A DNA stretch of 13,482 nucleotides from Bacteroidales bacterium (GTDB lineage Bacteria; Bacteroidota; Bacteroidia; Bacteroidales; Bacteroidaceae). Under the pieces are notes generated by a model. It worked only from the letters and a program-made list of their open reading frames with translations, was not told the origin of the DNA and ran no database searches. Positions 5,954 to 12,711 of this stretch are shown in pieces. The position numbers were made by a program, and so were the translations under genes. The stretch is taken from positions 1 through 13,482 of the forward strand of contig SFFY01000061.1 in assembly GCA_004556745.1 (NCBI GenBank), given 5' to 3'. The stretch's first letter is position 1. The number at the start of each line of letters is the position of its first letter.

Positions 5954-7243
5954 TCAGCACTTGTCGAAGGCCTGGGAGAGGTCGGCGATGATGTCGTCGA
6001 TATGCTCCGTGCCGATGCTGAGGCGGATGGTTGAAGGCGTGATGTGCTGCTGCGCCAGTTCCTCGGGCGACATTTGCGAGTGCGTGGTGGTGTAGGGGTG
6101 AATCACGAGGCTCTTCACGTCGGCCACGTTGGCAAGGAGCGAGAAGATTTCGAGCGAGTCGATAAACTTCCATGCCGTCTGCTCGTCGCCTTTAATCTCA
6201 AACGTGAAAATGCTGCCGCCGCCGTTGGGAAAATATTTATTGTAAAGCGCATGGTCGGGGTGGGAGGGGAGCGAGGGGTGGTTCACGCGGCTCACCTTCG
6301 GGTGGGCGGCGAGGAACTGCACCACTTTCAGGGCATTCTCAACGTGCCGCTCCACGCGCAGCGACAAGGTTTCCAGACCTTGTAGCAAGATAAAGGCGTT
6401 GAACGGGGAAATGGCCGCACCGGTGTCGCGCAGAATGACGGTACGAATGCGCGTCACAAAAGCCGCCGCGCCTGCCACGTCGGCAAACACCGCGCCGTGA
6501 TAGGAGGGGTCGGGCTTGGCGAGCGTGGGGAACTTGTCGGGCTGCGCCTTCCAGTCGAACGTGCCGCCGTCCACAATCACGCCGCCGAGGCTCGTGCCGT
6601 GTCCGCCGATAAACTTCGTGGCACTGTGCACCACCACGTCGGCACCGTGCTCGAAGGGACGGATGAGGAAGGGCGTACCGAACGTATTGTCCACCACAAA
6701 GGGAATGCCGTGCTTGTGCGCCACGGCAGCCACGGCGTCAAGGTTCGTAACGTCGGAGTTAGGGTTGCCGAAAGTTTCGGCATACACTACTTTGGTGTTA
6801 GGCTGAATGGCAGCATCGAGGGCTTCGAGGTCGTTCACGTTGAGAATAGTGAAAGCAACGCCCTGCGCTGCCAGCGTGTGCGTAATCAGGTTGAACGAGC
6901 CGCCGTAGAGGTTGTCGGCCGCCACGATGTGGTCGCCCGGGCCGAGGAGATTTTGCAAAGCATAGGTCACAGCCGCCGCGCCGCTTGCCACAGCCAAGGC
7001 TGCCATGCCGCCCTCCAAAGCCGCCATGCGTTCCTCGAAGACCGCCTGAGTGGAGTTGGTGAGGCGGCCGTAAATGTTGCCCGCATCACGCAGCGCAAAG
7101 CGGTCGGCAGCGTGCTGCGAATTGCGGAACACGTATGAAGTGGTTTGATAGATAGGCACGGCGCGCGCATCGGTGGCGGGGTCCGGCTGCTCCTGCCCCA
7201 CGTGCAGTTGCAACGTCTCAAAGTGTAGTTTCTTTTTGTCCAT
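5954..7243 (-). CDS. O-acetylhomoserine sulfhydrylase (PLP-dependent, Cys/Met metabolism family)
   Basis: This enzyme family joins O-acetylhomoserine with sulfide (or methanethiol) to give homocysteine (or methionine), using pyridoxal phosphate in the cytoplasm. The 429-residue length fits the MET17/MetY group rather than the shorter gamma-synthases near 390. The start MDKKKLHFETLQLHVGQ is typical. YGRLTNST at 58-65, the ASGAAA stretch at 86-91, NLYGGSFNL at 111-119, VVDNTFGTP at 183-191, and HSATKFIGGHGTS at 206-218 with the PLP lysine K210 are all present. The frame stays open to an ATG at 7372, but that extension has unrelated sequence and covers the promoter, so 7243 is preferred. The gene has its own promoter and terminator. 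The exact substrate (O-acetyl or O-succinyl form) cannot be proved from sequence alone. Confidence 0.93.
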   Translation of the reverse strand: MDKKKLHFETLQLHVGQEQPDPATDARAVPIYQTTSYVFRNSQHAADRFALRDAGNIYGRLTNSTQAVFEERMAALEGGMAALAVASGAAAVTYALQNLLGPGDHIVAADNLYGGSFNLITHTLAAQGVAFTILNVNDLEALDAAIQPNTKVVYAETFGNPNSDVTNLDAVAAVAHKHGIPFVVDNTFGTPFLIRPFEHGADVVVHSATKFIGGHGTSLGGVIVDGGTFDWKAQPDKFPTLAKPDPSYHGAVFADVAGAAAFVTRIRTVILRDTGAAISPFNAFILLQGLETLSLRVERHVENALKVVQFLAAHPKVSRVNHPSLPSHPDHALYNKYFPNGGGSIFTFEIKGDEQTAWKFIDSLEIFSLLANVADVKSLVIHPYTTTHSQMSPEELAQQHITPSTIRLSIGTEHIDDIIADLSQAFDKC

Positions 7244-7294
7244 AGTTTCTATGTTTCTGGGTAAAAATGTAAGGAAAATATGATTTACACGGGA

Positions 7295-7328
7295 CAAAGT
7301 TACGCAATAATCAATTAGTGTAAACAAG
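7295..7328 (-). promoter_or_regulatory. Bacteroidetes-type promoter for the sulfhydrylase gene
   Basis: On the minus strand TAACTTTG (7295-7302) is an exact match to the -7 box. A weaker -33 candidate, CTTG (7325-7328), lies 22 bases upstream. It falls in the T-tract region of the terminator of the preceding operon. The leader would be about 45 bases. Confidence 0.65.
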
Positions 7329-7360
7329 AAAACGGGACAAATCACAATGGATTTGCCCCG
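7325..7360 (-). terminator. Terminator of the gmd-fcl operon
   Basis: Read on the minus strand, an 11-bp stem (7350-7360 with 7333-7343, one G-T pair) with loop cattgt is followed by TTTTCTTG. It starts about 24 bases after the fcl stop. Confidence 0.75.
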
Positions 7361-7383
7361 CTTTTCAAGCATGTTGCTAAATC

Positions 7384-8499
7384 TTACCCTTTATGGTTGA
7401 TGCAGATGCCCTGCTTGTACCACTCGTAGAGGCGATGAATGCCCTCGTCGATTTCAATCTTGTGGTGCCAGCCGAGGCGGTGCAGTTTGCTTACGTCGGT
7501 GAGTTTCTTCAACGTGCCGTCGGGCTTTGAACTGTCCCAAAGCAACGCGCCCTTAAACCCAATTTCTGCCATAATTTTTTCGGCGCACTCGCGGATAGAA
7601 ATCTCCTTGCCCGTGCCCACATTGATGTGGCAGTTGCGCACCTCAACGATGCCGTCGGCATTCTTGGCAGAAGCGTCATACGTGTCCTTGAAATCCACGT
7701 TCAGCAGCACGTGCACGCTGGCATCGGCCATTTCCTCGCTCCACAGGAACTCGCGCATCGGCCGTCCCGTGCCCCACAGCGTAACGCTCTCCGGGCGAAT
7801 GCCGAAACGCGCCAACTTTTCCAGAATCACAGGCTCGGCCGCCGTGCCGTCCACGCCCTCCACAGGACGCAGGTCAAGGTCGCGGCGCACCGCCTGCCAG
7901 TCGCCCTCGTTGAGGCATTTGGCAAGATAAATCTTGCGGATCATGGCAGGCAGCACGTGGGAATTTTCAAGATGGAAATTATCGTTAGGCCCGTAAAGGT
8001 TGGTAGGCATCACGGCAATATAGTTCGTGCCATATTGCAGATTGAAACTCTCACACATCTTCAGCCCCGCAATCTTCGCAATGGCATAAGGCTCATTGGT
8101 GTATTCGAGCGGCGAGGTGAGCAGGCAGTCCTCCGTCATGGGCTGCGGTGCCTCGCGCGGATAGATGCAGGTAGAACCCAGAAACAAAAGTTTCTGCACG
8201 CCGTGGCGGAAACTCTCGCCGATGACATTTTGCTGAATCTGCAAATTCTGATAGATAAAGTCGGCACGGTATTGCAGGTTAGCCATGATGCCGCCCACGT
8301 GCGCCGCCGCCAGCACCACAGCCTCCGGGCGTTCCTCGTCGAAGAAACGCTTCACCGCGGCGGTGTCCAGCAAATCCAGTTCGCGGTGGCTACGCCCCAC
8401 GAGGTTGCTGTAGCCCCTCTGTTTCAGATTGTTCCAGATGGCAGAGCCGACAAGACCGTTGTGACCCGCCACGAAAATCTTTGTATCTTTTTCCAACAT
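7384..8499 (-). CDS. fcl: GDP-L-fucose synthase
   Basis: Fcl epimerises GDP-4-keto-6-deoxymannose at C3 and C5 and reduces it at C4 with NADPH, giving GDP-L-fucose, in the cytoplasm. It is a short-chain dehydrogenase-type protein. The nucleotide loop GHNGLVGS is at 12-19, Ser109 is in GSTCIYP, and Tyr138 and Lys142 are in YAIAK. His181, after LYGPNDNFHLENS, matches the known catalytic or base position of the E. coli enzyme shifted by two. At 371 residues it is longer than the E. coli protein. The extra length includes an insert around 200-235 (EGDWQAVRRDLDLRPVEG...) that is, to my knowledge, usual for Bacteroidales versions. It follows gmd by 16 bases on the same strand. A good GGGAGG ribosome site (8508-8513) sits eight bases before the start, unusual for this phylum. 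Confidence 0.96.
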   Translation of the reverse strand: MLEKDTKIFVAGHNGLVGSAIWNNLKQRGYSNLVGRSHRELDLLDTAAVKRFFDEERPEAVVLAAAHVGGIMANLQYRADFIYQNLQIQQNVIGESFRHGVQKLLFLGSTCIYPREAPQPMTEDCLLTSPLEYTNEPYAIAKIAGLKMCESFNLQYGTNYIAVMPTNLYGPNDNFHLENSHVLPAMIRKIYLAKCLNEGDWQAVRRDLDLRPVEGVDGTAAEPVILEKLARFGIRPESVTLWGTGRPMREFLWSEEMADASVHVLLNVDFKDTYDASAKNADGIVEVRNCHINVGTGKEISIRECAEKIMAEIGFKGALLWDSSKPDGTLKKLTDVSKLHRLGWHHKIEIDEGIHRLYEWYKQGICINHKG

Positions 8500-8515
8500 C
8501 GAATCGGCCTCCCGT

Positions 8516-9607
8516 TTATTTCACGATACCTTTCTCCAGATATTCCGCAAGATTGACGCGCAGGGCATCAGCCACGTTCTCGACAGCCACCTTGTGCATG
8601 TCGTGCTTCACCATGATGCGCACCAGTTCTTCAAACGAAGTGGTCTGCGGGTTCCAGCCCAATTCCTTCTTAGCCTTAGACGGGTCGCCCCAAAGGTTCA
8701 CAACGTCCGTGGGACGGTAGAAGTCAGGCGACACCTCAACCACCACCTTGCCCGTGGCCTTGTCGATGCCCTTCTCATCAAGCCCTTCGCCCTGAAATTC
8801 CAGTTCGATGCCGGCATACTTGAACGCCAAATAGCAGAACTCGCGCACAGAATGTTGCACGCCGGTGGCAATGACGAAGTCCTCGGGACGCTCATGCTGC
8901 AAGATGAGCCACATACACTCCACGTAATCCTTGGCATAGCCCCAGTCGCGCAGTGAAGAAAGGTTGCCGAGATAGAGTTTCTCCTGCTTGCCCTGTGCAA
9001 TGCGGGCGGCAGCAAGCGTGATTTTGCGCGTCACAAACGTTTCGCCGCGCCGTTCGCTCTCGTGGTTGAACAGAATGCCCGAGCAGCAGAACATATTGTA
9101 AGCCTCGCGGTATTCCTTCACGATCCAAAACCCATAGAGCTTCGCCACGGCGTAGGGGCTGTAAGGGTGGAACGGCGTCAGTTCGTTCTGCGGCACCTCC
9201 TCCACCTTACCGTAAAGTTCGGAGGTAGAAGCCTGATAGATACGGCACGTATCGGCCAGGCCGCACAGCCGCACCGCTTCCAGCACGCGCAGCACGCCCA
9301 CGGCATCCACATCGGCCGTAAACTCCGGCGCATCGAAACTCACCTGCACATGACTCTGCGCCGCAAGATTGTAAATCTCGTCAGGGCGCACCTTAGCCAC
9401 CACCTGCATAATACTCATAGAGTCGCCCATATCGGCATAATGAAGGTGAAAGTTGGGCTTGCCTTCAAGATGCGCAATGCGTTCGCGGTAGTCCACCGAC
9501 GAGCGGCGAATCGTGCCATGCACGTCATATCCTTTATTCATCAGGAACTCGGCGAGATAGGAACCGTCTTGTCCCGTCACGCCCGTAATCAATGCTTTCT
9601 TTGCCAT
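8516..9607 (-). CDS. gmd: GDP-mannose 4,6-dehydratase
   Basis: Gmd converts GDP-mannose to GDP-4-keto-6-deoxymannose with bound NADP, the first step to GDP-fucose (and to GDP-rhamnose or perosamine in other organisms). The 363-residue protein has the family length. GVTGQDGSYL is at 9-18 (Rossmann loop). RRSSVDYRERIAHL is at 34-47. NLAAQSHVQVSF lies near 80-91. The active-site STSELYGKVEEVPQNE (128-143) supplies the catalytic threonine and glutamate. Tyr and Lys come from HPYSPYAVAK, and FNHESERRGETFVTRKI is the conserved nucleotide-sugar segment. Its pairing with fcl directly downstream settles the pathway as fucose. A -7 box lies about 40 bases upstream of the start. A structured repeat pair lies a little further upstream. 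Confidence 0.97.
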   Translation of the reverse strand: MAKKALITGVTGQDGSYLAEFLMNKGYDVHGTIRRSSVDYRERIAHLEGKPNFHLHYADMGDSMSIMQVVAKVRPDEIYNLAAQSHVQVSFDAPEFTADVDAVGVLRVLEAVRLCGLADTCRIYQASTSELYGKVEEVPQNELTPFHPYSPYAVAKLYGFWIVKEYREAYNMFCCSGILFNHESERRGETFVTRKITLAAARIAQGKQEKLYLGNLSSLRDWGYAKDYVECMWLILQHERPEDFVIATGVQHSVREFCYLAFKYAGIELEFQGEGLDEKGIDKATGKVVVEVSPDFYRPTDVVNLWGDPSKAKKELGWNPQTTSFEELVRIMVKHDMHKVAVENVADALRVNLAEYLEKGIVK

Positions 9608-9646
9608 AAACTCAGAATGTGTTAGTGATAATAATTTTATTTACTT

Positions 9647-9655
9647 GCAAAATTA
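9647..9655 (-). promoter_or_regulatory. -7 promoter box for gmd-fcl
   Basis: On the minus strand TAATTTTGC exactly fits TAnnTTTG. I do not find a good TTTG about 20 bases upstream, so only the -7 half is supported. The leader to the gmd start would be about 34 bases. Confidence 0.55.
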
Positions 9656-9728
9656 TGATAAAAATATCTATTATCCTACTTGGATTGATAATAATAAAAA
9701 CACTGGTTGAAATAATCCAATGATATTA

Positions 9729-9887
9729 GATAAAAACCATGAAAAACATCTTGCATCGTTTGAAGCCCAAGGGCACGCCGCAGGTCTTAATGTCGAGCCT
9801 GCGACCCTAACGGCTCGCGCTCGCCCTTAACCCCTTCGGCTGCGGTCGGTGCCCGCCCGCTTCAAACGCCGCAAGGAAAAAACCATT
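9729..9887 (-). repeat. Structured element, copy A (head-to-head pair)
   Basis: Read on the minus strand, the element begins AATGGTTTTTTCCTTG and ends CAAGATG followed by TTTTTCATGGTTTTTATC. A 13-column closing stem (9859-9871 with 9754-9766, including GTTTGAAGC/GCTTCAAAC) encloses nested pairs GGGCAC/GTGCCC (9771-9776, 9849-9854), CCGCAG/CTGCGG (9778-9783, 9840-9845) and CGAGCC/GGCTCG (9794-9799, 9812-9817). The core is far GC-richer than its AT-rich flanks. No reading frame or transposase is visible. It could be a non-autonomous mobile element or a structured RNA. Confidence 0.75.
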
Positions 9888-9943
9888 AAAAACACGTGAG
9901 ACCTTGATGCATAAAAAGCGCACATATTTTGTAATCCATTGAG

Positions 9944-10115
9944 AATGGTTTTTTTCTTGTTTTTTCCTTGTTCTGTGTGGGGCGGGCGGGAATCGACCGC
10001 CGCCTTAGCGGAGAAAGCACGAGACGAGAGTCGGAAGACTTTCAGGCTCGGGATTTATCCGATAAGGCAAGCCGATAGGCCCACACAGGACAAGAGGTTT
10101 TTCATGGTTTTTATC
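9944..10115 (+). repeat. Structured element, copy B (head-to-head pair)
   Basis: On the plus strand this begins AATGGTTTTTTTCTTG, with an extra T-rich stretch before CCTTG, and ends CAAGAGG then TTTTTCATGGTTTTTATC. Its 24-25-base tail differs from that of copy A at one position. A 15-bp stem, 9967-9981 with 10080-10094 (CTTGTTCTGTGTGGG, one G-T pair), closes it. Inside it shares GGGCGGG (9984-9990), CGACCGC (9994-10000) and CAGGCTCG (10043-10050) with copy A at matching offsets. The stem sequence itself is quite different from that of copy A. It ends 25 bases from the wbuC stop. Confidence 0.75.
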
Positions 10116-10140
10116 GTAATACAACCAACAGGTATATTGT

Positions 10141-10590
10141 TCACTTCCGATACCTCCCGTCCTTTGCCTCAAAAATCGTGCTCGGTTCATGCACCACCAC
10201 CGAGTGCCATGCCCCAAGCGGAATCTGCACGCCATATTTCCCCTCGCGTGGGCAGAGCCTTACGCGATACCGCTCAAAGACATTAGCTTCCATACCGTCA
10301 GACAACACAGTCCCGCAATCCCCCATTATAGGGCCGCCGCAGTCCTCATTCGGGCGTAAGTCGTAAAACACCACCTCCAGACAGCCATGCAGGCAAATCG
10401 TAGTCTCCGATGTATCCAAATGCCGATGAATAGGCACTTTCGTCCCGACTTCCAGAGCATTCAGCATACGTTGCGAACCGTCCTCAGAAGTAGTCCGAAG
10501 GTCATAGTTCATGCGCTTCCGCTCCGAAGTCGCAGCTTGCAGATGCAATGCCGCCAGCATATTATCATTGATTTCGATTATTTCCATCAT
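10141..10590 (-). CDS. wbuC: WbuC-family cupin metalloprotein
   Basis: This small (149-residue) cupin belongs to the WbuC family, found beside genes for O-antigen and other surface glycans. Its reaction is not established. The family signature is clear: RKRMNYDLR (24-32), then QRMLNALEVGTKVPIHRHLDTSETTICLHGCLEVVFYD, where H55, H57 and E62 are likely metal ligands in the first cupin motif. H129 in PLGAWHSVVV fits the second cupin motif. There is no signal peptide, so it should act in the cytoplasm. The start could be the first or the second ATG (10590 or 10587). No clear promoter is visible in the 86-bp gap to the antitoxin gene, so it may be transcribed from the promoter in front of that gene. 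Its proximity to gmd-fcl suggests a role in fucose-containing glycan synthesis. Confidence 0.88.
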   Translation of the reverse strand: MMEIIEINDNMLAALHLQAATSERKRMNYDLRTTSEDGSQRMLNALEVGTKVPIHRHLDTSETTICLHGCLEVVFYDLRPNEDCGGPIMGDCGTVLSDGMEANVFERYRVRLCPREGKYGVQIPLGAWHSVVVHEPSTIFEAKDGRYRK

Positions 10591-10676
10591 TATTCAGTTT
10601 TCAAATATTAAAGGTCGTTATTTAAACCCATTGAAAACGCCTGAATATTTTCGGCTTCACTCAACACGTGAGTATA

Positions 10677-10982
10677 TTATTGTTTGCCCCTTTTTACATC
10701 TCTTACTGCATCGATTTCCGCATTAATCTCTTCCAAAGTCATTTCTGCCCCCGGACGTAACATCGCTTCTCTTCTCATATCGCTGAATGCTTTTGTGGCA
10801 TTTTCACGTATGCTTTCCTCATTGTCTGCGGCTATTGTAAAGGGGATGCAGCGGTTACGGATGACTGTGCGTACGAATACATTGATAGCTGTGTTGGCGC
10901 TCATGCCAAACTGTTCGCAGAGCTGGTCAAATTTCGCCTTCTGTATGGAGTCTAAACGGACGGTCATTGCTGTCTGTGCCAT
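10677..10982 (-). CDS. RelB/DinJ-family antitoxin without a visible toxin
   Basis: A 101-residue protein with an N-terminal ribbon-helix-helix domain (TAMTVRLDSIQKAKFDQLCEQFGMSANTAINVFVRTVIRNRCIPF, residues 4-48), which dimerises, binds DNA and usually represses its own operon. The C-terminal part (49-101, charged and helical) would wrap around a RelE/YafQ-type toxin. In such systems the toxin gene normally follows within a few bases. Here the next 86 bases are empty and the following gene is wbuC, so the toxin is absent. It may have been lost, or the antitoxin may act on a toxin elsewhere. Base composition is less GC-rich than that of gmd or murF. A -7 box lies about 41 bases before the start. 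The gene is clearly intact. Confidence 0.9.
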   Translation of the reverse strand: MAQTAMTVRLDSIQKAKFDQLCEQFGMSANTAINVFVRTVIRNRCIPFTIAADNEESIRENATKAFSDMRREAMLRPGAEMTLEEINAEIDAVRDVKRGKQ

Positions 10983-11022
10983 AATTCTTGTGTTTTAATA
11001 TGGTTAATGCTCTTGTTTAATG

Positions 11023-11031
11023 GCAAAAATA
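11023..11031 (-). promoter_or_regulatory. -7 promoter box for the antitoxin gene
   Basis: On the minus strand TATTTTTGC matches TAnnTTTG. About 20 bases upstream only a degenerate CTTTA is seen. A second ATTTTGC lies just upstream (11033-11040), so the region has direct repeats that might be read by the antitoxin itself. That is inference. Confidence 0.5.
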
Positions 11032-11152
11032 CTGCAAAATGGCGTGATAGTAAAGCAATTTGCATGAAATCTGATTTGAATTTGGCGAGATTTGCGAAAA
11101 GAGCATTTTGGTGGAATTGTCACGGGATTTTTATTGCCCACGAATTTCACAA

Positions 11153-11177
11153 GTATGGGTGTTTTGCAAAACGCCCG
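11153..11177 (+). repeat. Degenerate palindromic repeat (GGGCGT/ACGCCC family)
   Basis: The 25 bases match the 4090-4114 copy at 23 positions. Both changes are in the left arm (GTATGGGTGT for GTAGGGGCGT), so this copy no longer pairs fully. Confidence 0.75.
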
Positions 11178-11276
11178 CAACGTAATTGCCGAGCGCAGCC
11201 GAAAATGTCAGGAAATGGAGCTTGCTCATATTGCCGAGAGAAGCCCCATATTCATAAGAAAGGAGATTGACCTCCT

Positions 11277-11306
11277 AAAAAAAACGGATGCCATATTTAG
11301 CATCCG
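11277..11306 (-). terminator. Terminator on the minus strand after the aminotransferase gene
   Basis: CGGATGC and GCATCCG (11285-11291 with 11300-11306) form a 7-bp stem with an 8-base loop. On the minus strand it is followed by eight T. It lies about 110 bases beyond the aminotransferase stop. Confidence 0.8.
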
Positions 11307-11321
11307 TGTAAATACCTACTC

Positions 11322-11352
11322 ACTCAAACCTTGTCACAGCAAAGATTTGAGT
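11322..11352. repeat. Middle hairpin ACTCAAA / TTTGAGT
   Basis: A 7-bp perfect inverted repeat with a 17-base loop sits between the two terminator-like hairpins. There is no T-run on either side. The role is unknown. Confidence 0.5.
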
Positions 11353-11357
11353 CTTAT

Positions 11358-11402
11358 CAAAGCCACCGTCAGTTTGGAACTATGACGGTGGCTTTTTATT
11401 TA
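11358..11402 (+). terminator. Strong hairpin AGCCACCGTCA / TGACGGTGGCT
   Basis: An 11-bp perfect stem (11361-11371 with 11383-11393), extended by two A-T pairs, is followed on the plus strand by TTTTTATTTATT. On the minus strand it is followed only by TTTG. It begins only 12 bases after the aminotransferase stop, so it can protect that transcript's end. On the plus strand I see no gene that needs a terminator here. Confidence 0.8.
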
Positions 11403-11414
11403 TTGTCTGATTCC

Positions 11415-12686
11415 CTATCTTACAATTGCCTCCTTAATACAATCCACGATATAGCGAACATCGTCGTCGGTGACATACGGTCCGGCAGGCACACACATGC
11501 CCACCTTGAACACCGCCTCTGAAACGCCGTTCAGATAAGACGGCGCGTCCTGATACACGGGCTGCTTATGCATCGGTTTCCAAACGGGACGAGCCTCAAC
11601 CTTCTTCGAAAGCATGAACACACGCAAAGCTTCAACGTTCTCGTTAGGCTGGCAATCCGTCGTGGGGCAGTCCACAGCATGGATCACGCCCGCCGCGCCA
11701 CCCACGGCCGTCTTTATTACCTCCTTGTAGGCAAACTCCTGTCCCTTAATCTTCAAGTTCGGGTCGAGCGTCAGCGTACACAGCCAATAGTTGGAGTCGT
11801 AGTCGACATTCGGTGCTTCATGCAGCGTAACGCCCGCCACATCTTTCAGCAAGTCCTTATAGAGTGCTTGCACGTGCTTGTGATGCGCAATGTGGGCGTT
11901 CGCCACAGTCATCTGCCCGCGCCCTATACCGGCGCACACATTGCTCATGCGATAGTTATAGCCAATGGCAGTGTGCTGGTAATAAGGATAGGCATCGCGC
12001 GCCTGAGTGGCATACCACATGATATTGTTTTTCTCCCCGGCATCGCGGCAAATGAGCGCACCGCCTCCAGAGGTCGTAATCATCTTATTGCCGTTGAAGC
12101 TAAGCACGCCGAACCTGCCGAACGTGCCCAGAATCTGCCCCTTAAAGCGCGAGCCGAAACCTTCGGCGGCATCTTCCACCACGGGAATGCCGTATTTGTC
12201 GGCGATGGCCATAATCCGCTCGCAGTCATAGGGCATGCCGTAGAGTGCCACAGGGACTATCGCCTTCGGATATTTGCCCGTCTTTTCCTTTCGGTCAACA
12301 ATAGCCTTTTCCAACAGCACCGGGTCCATATTCCAAGTCTCGGGCTCGGAGTCCACGAACACGGGCGTTGCGCCGAGATAAGTAATCGGGTGCGATGACG
12401 CGCAGAACGTAAAGCTCTGCACAATTACCTCGTCGCCCTGCCCCACTCCGCAGGCTTTCAGGGCGAGATGCACGGCAGCCGTACCAGCCGACAGTGCCAC
12501 GACTTCGCGCTGCCCGTCAGCAACGCCATCGTTGACAAACTGTTTCAGGTCTTCCTCAAACCCATTGACATTGGGGCCGAGCGGCACTACCCAATTCGTG
12601 TCGAACGCCTCCTTCACATACTTCTGTTCCAGTCCCTCCTCGCTCATGTGGGCGAGGCAGAGATAAATTGTTTTTCGTTCTTGCAT
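11415..12686 (-). CDS. DegT/DnrJ/EryC1/StrS-family sugar aminotransferase
   Basis: A PLP-dependent enzyme that transfers an amino group from glutamate to a keto-sugar nucleotide, used for amino sugars of capsule, O-antigen or glycoprotein glycans. The 423-residue length is slightly above the usual 370-400. SAGTAAVHLAL (66-76) binds the cofactor phosphate. SFTFCASSHPITYLGATPVFVD (91-112) is a typical family segment. EDAAEGFGS is at 171-179, and SFNGNKMITTSGGGA at 196-210 carries the PLP lysine K201. A C-terminal stretch at about 370-395 (LSKKVEARPVWKPMHKQPVY) is typical of the family. The particular sugar cannot be read from sequence; versions that act on UDP-4-keto-6-deoxy sugars (as PglE does) are possible. 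The gene starts 25 bases after the HerA-like gene on the same strand, without an obvious promoter in the gap. Confidence 0.93.
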   Translation of the reverse strand: MQERKTIYLCLAHMSEEGLEQKYVKEAFDTNWVVPLGPNVNGFEEDLKQFVNDGVADGQREVVALSAGTAAVHLALKACGVGQGDEVIVQSFTFCASSHPITYLGATPVFVDSEPETWNMDPVLLEKAIVDRKEKTGKYPKAIVPVALYGMPYDCERIMAIADKYGIPVVEDAAEGFGSRFKGQILGTFGRFGVLSFNGNKMITTSGGGALICRDAGEKNNIMWYATQARDAYPYYQHTAIGYNYRMSNVCAGIGRGQMTVANAHIAHHKHVQALYKDLLKDVAGVTLHEAPNVDYDSNYWLCTLTLDPNLKIKGQEFAYKEVIKTAVGGAAGVIHAVDCPTTDCQPNENVEALRVFMLSKKVEARPVWKPMHKQPVYQDAPSYLNGVSEAVFKVGMCVPAGPYVTDDDVRYIVDCIKEAIVR

Positions 12687-12711
12687 TATAATGATAATAG
12701 ATTATTATTCC

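Larger units (their letters stand above)
10983..11414. other. Intergenic stretch with repeats and three hairpins
   Basis: Between the antitoxin and aminotransferase genes lies the antitoxin promoter, a half-site of the GCCCACGA palindrome (near 11135), a degenerate copy of the GGGCGT/ACGCCC family (11153-11177) and three hairpins (11277-11402). Open frames on the plus strand at 11007-11270 and 11092-11385 cross these repeats and look non-coding. Confidence 0.6.

Noticed and set aside
7244..7372. N-terminal extension of the sulfhydrylase from ATG 7372
   Set aside because: It covers the promoter and a terminator; the family normally starts as at 7243.
9981..10010. T-loop-like sequence (ggtcgattccc on the minus strand) suggesting a tRNA
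   Set aside because: No acceptor stem, anticodon arm or CCA end fits; it is part of structured element copy B.
9729..10115. The 25-bp outer inverted repeats as ends of a single insertion sequence
   Set aside because: There is no transposase frame between them, and the two halves align as two separate inverted copies. I keep the non-autonomous element idea as a finding instead.
11092..11385. Plus-strand open frame of 97 residues before the hairpin at 11358
   Set aside because: It translates the palindrome remnant and two hairpins and lacks a promoter or recognisable motif. A short RNA remains possible.
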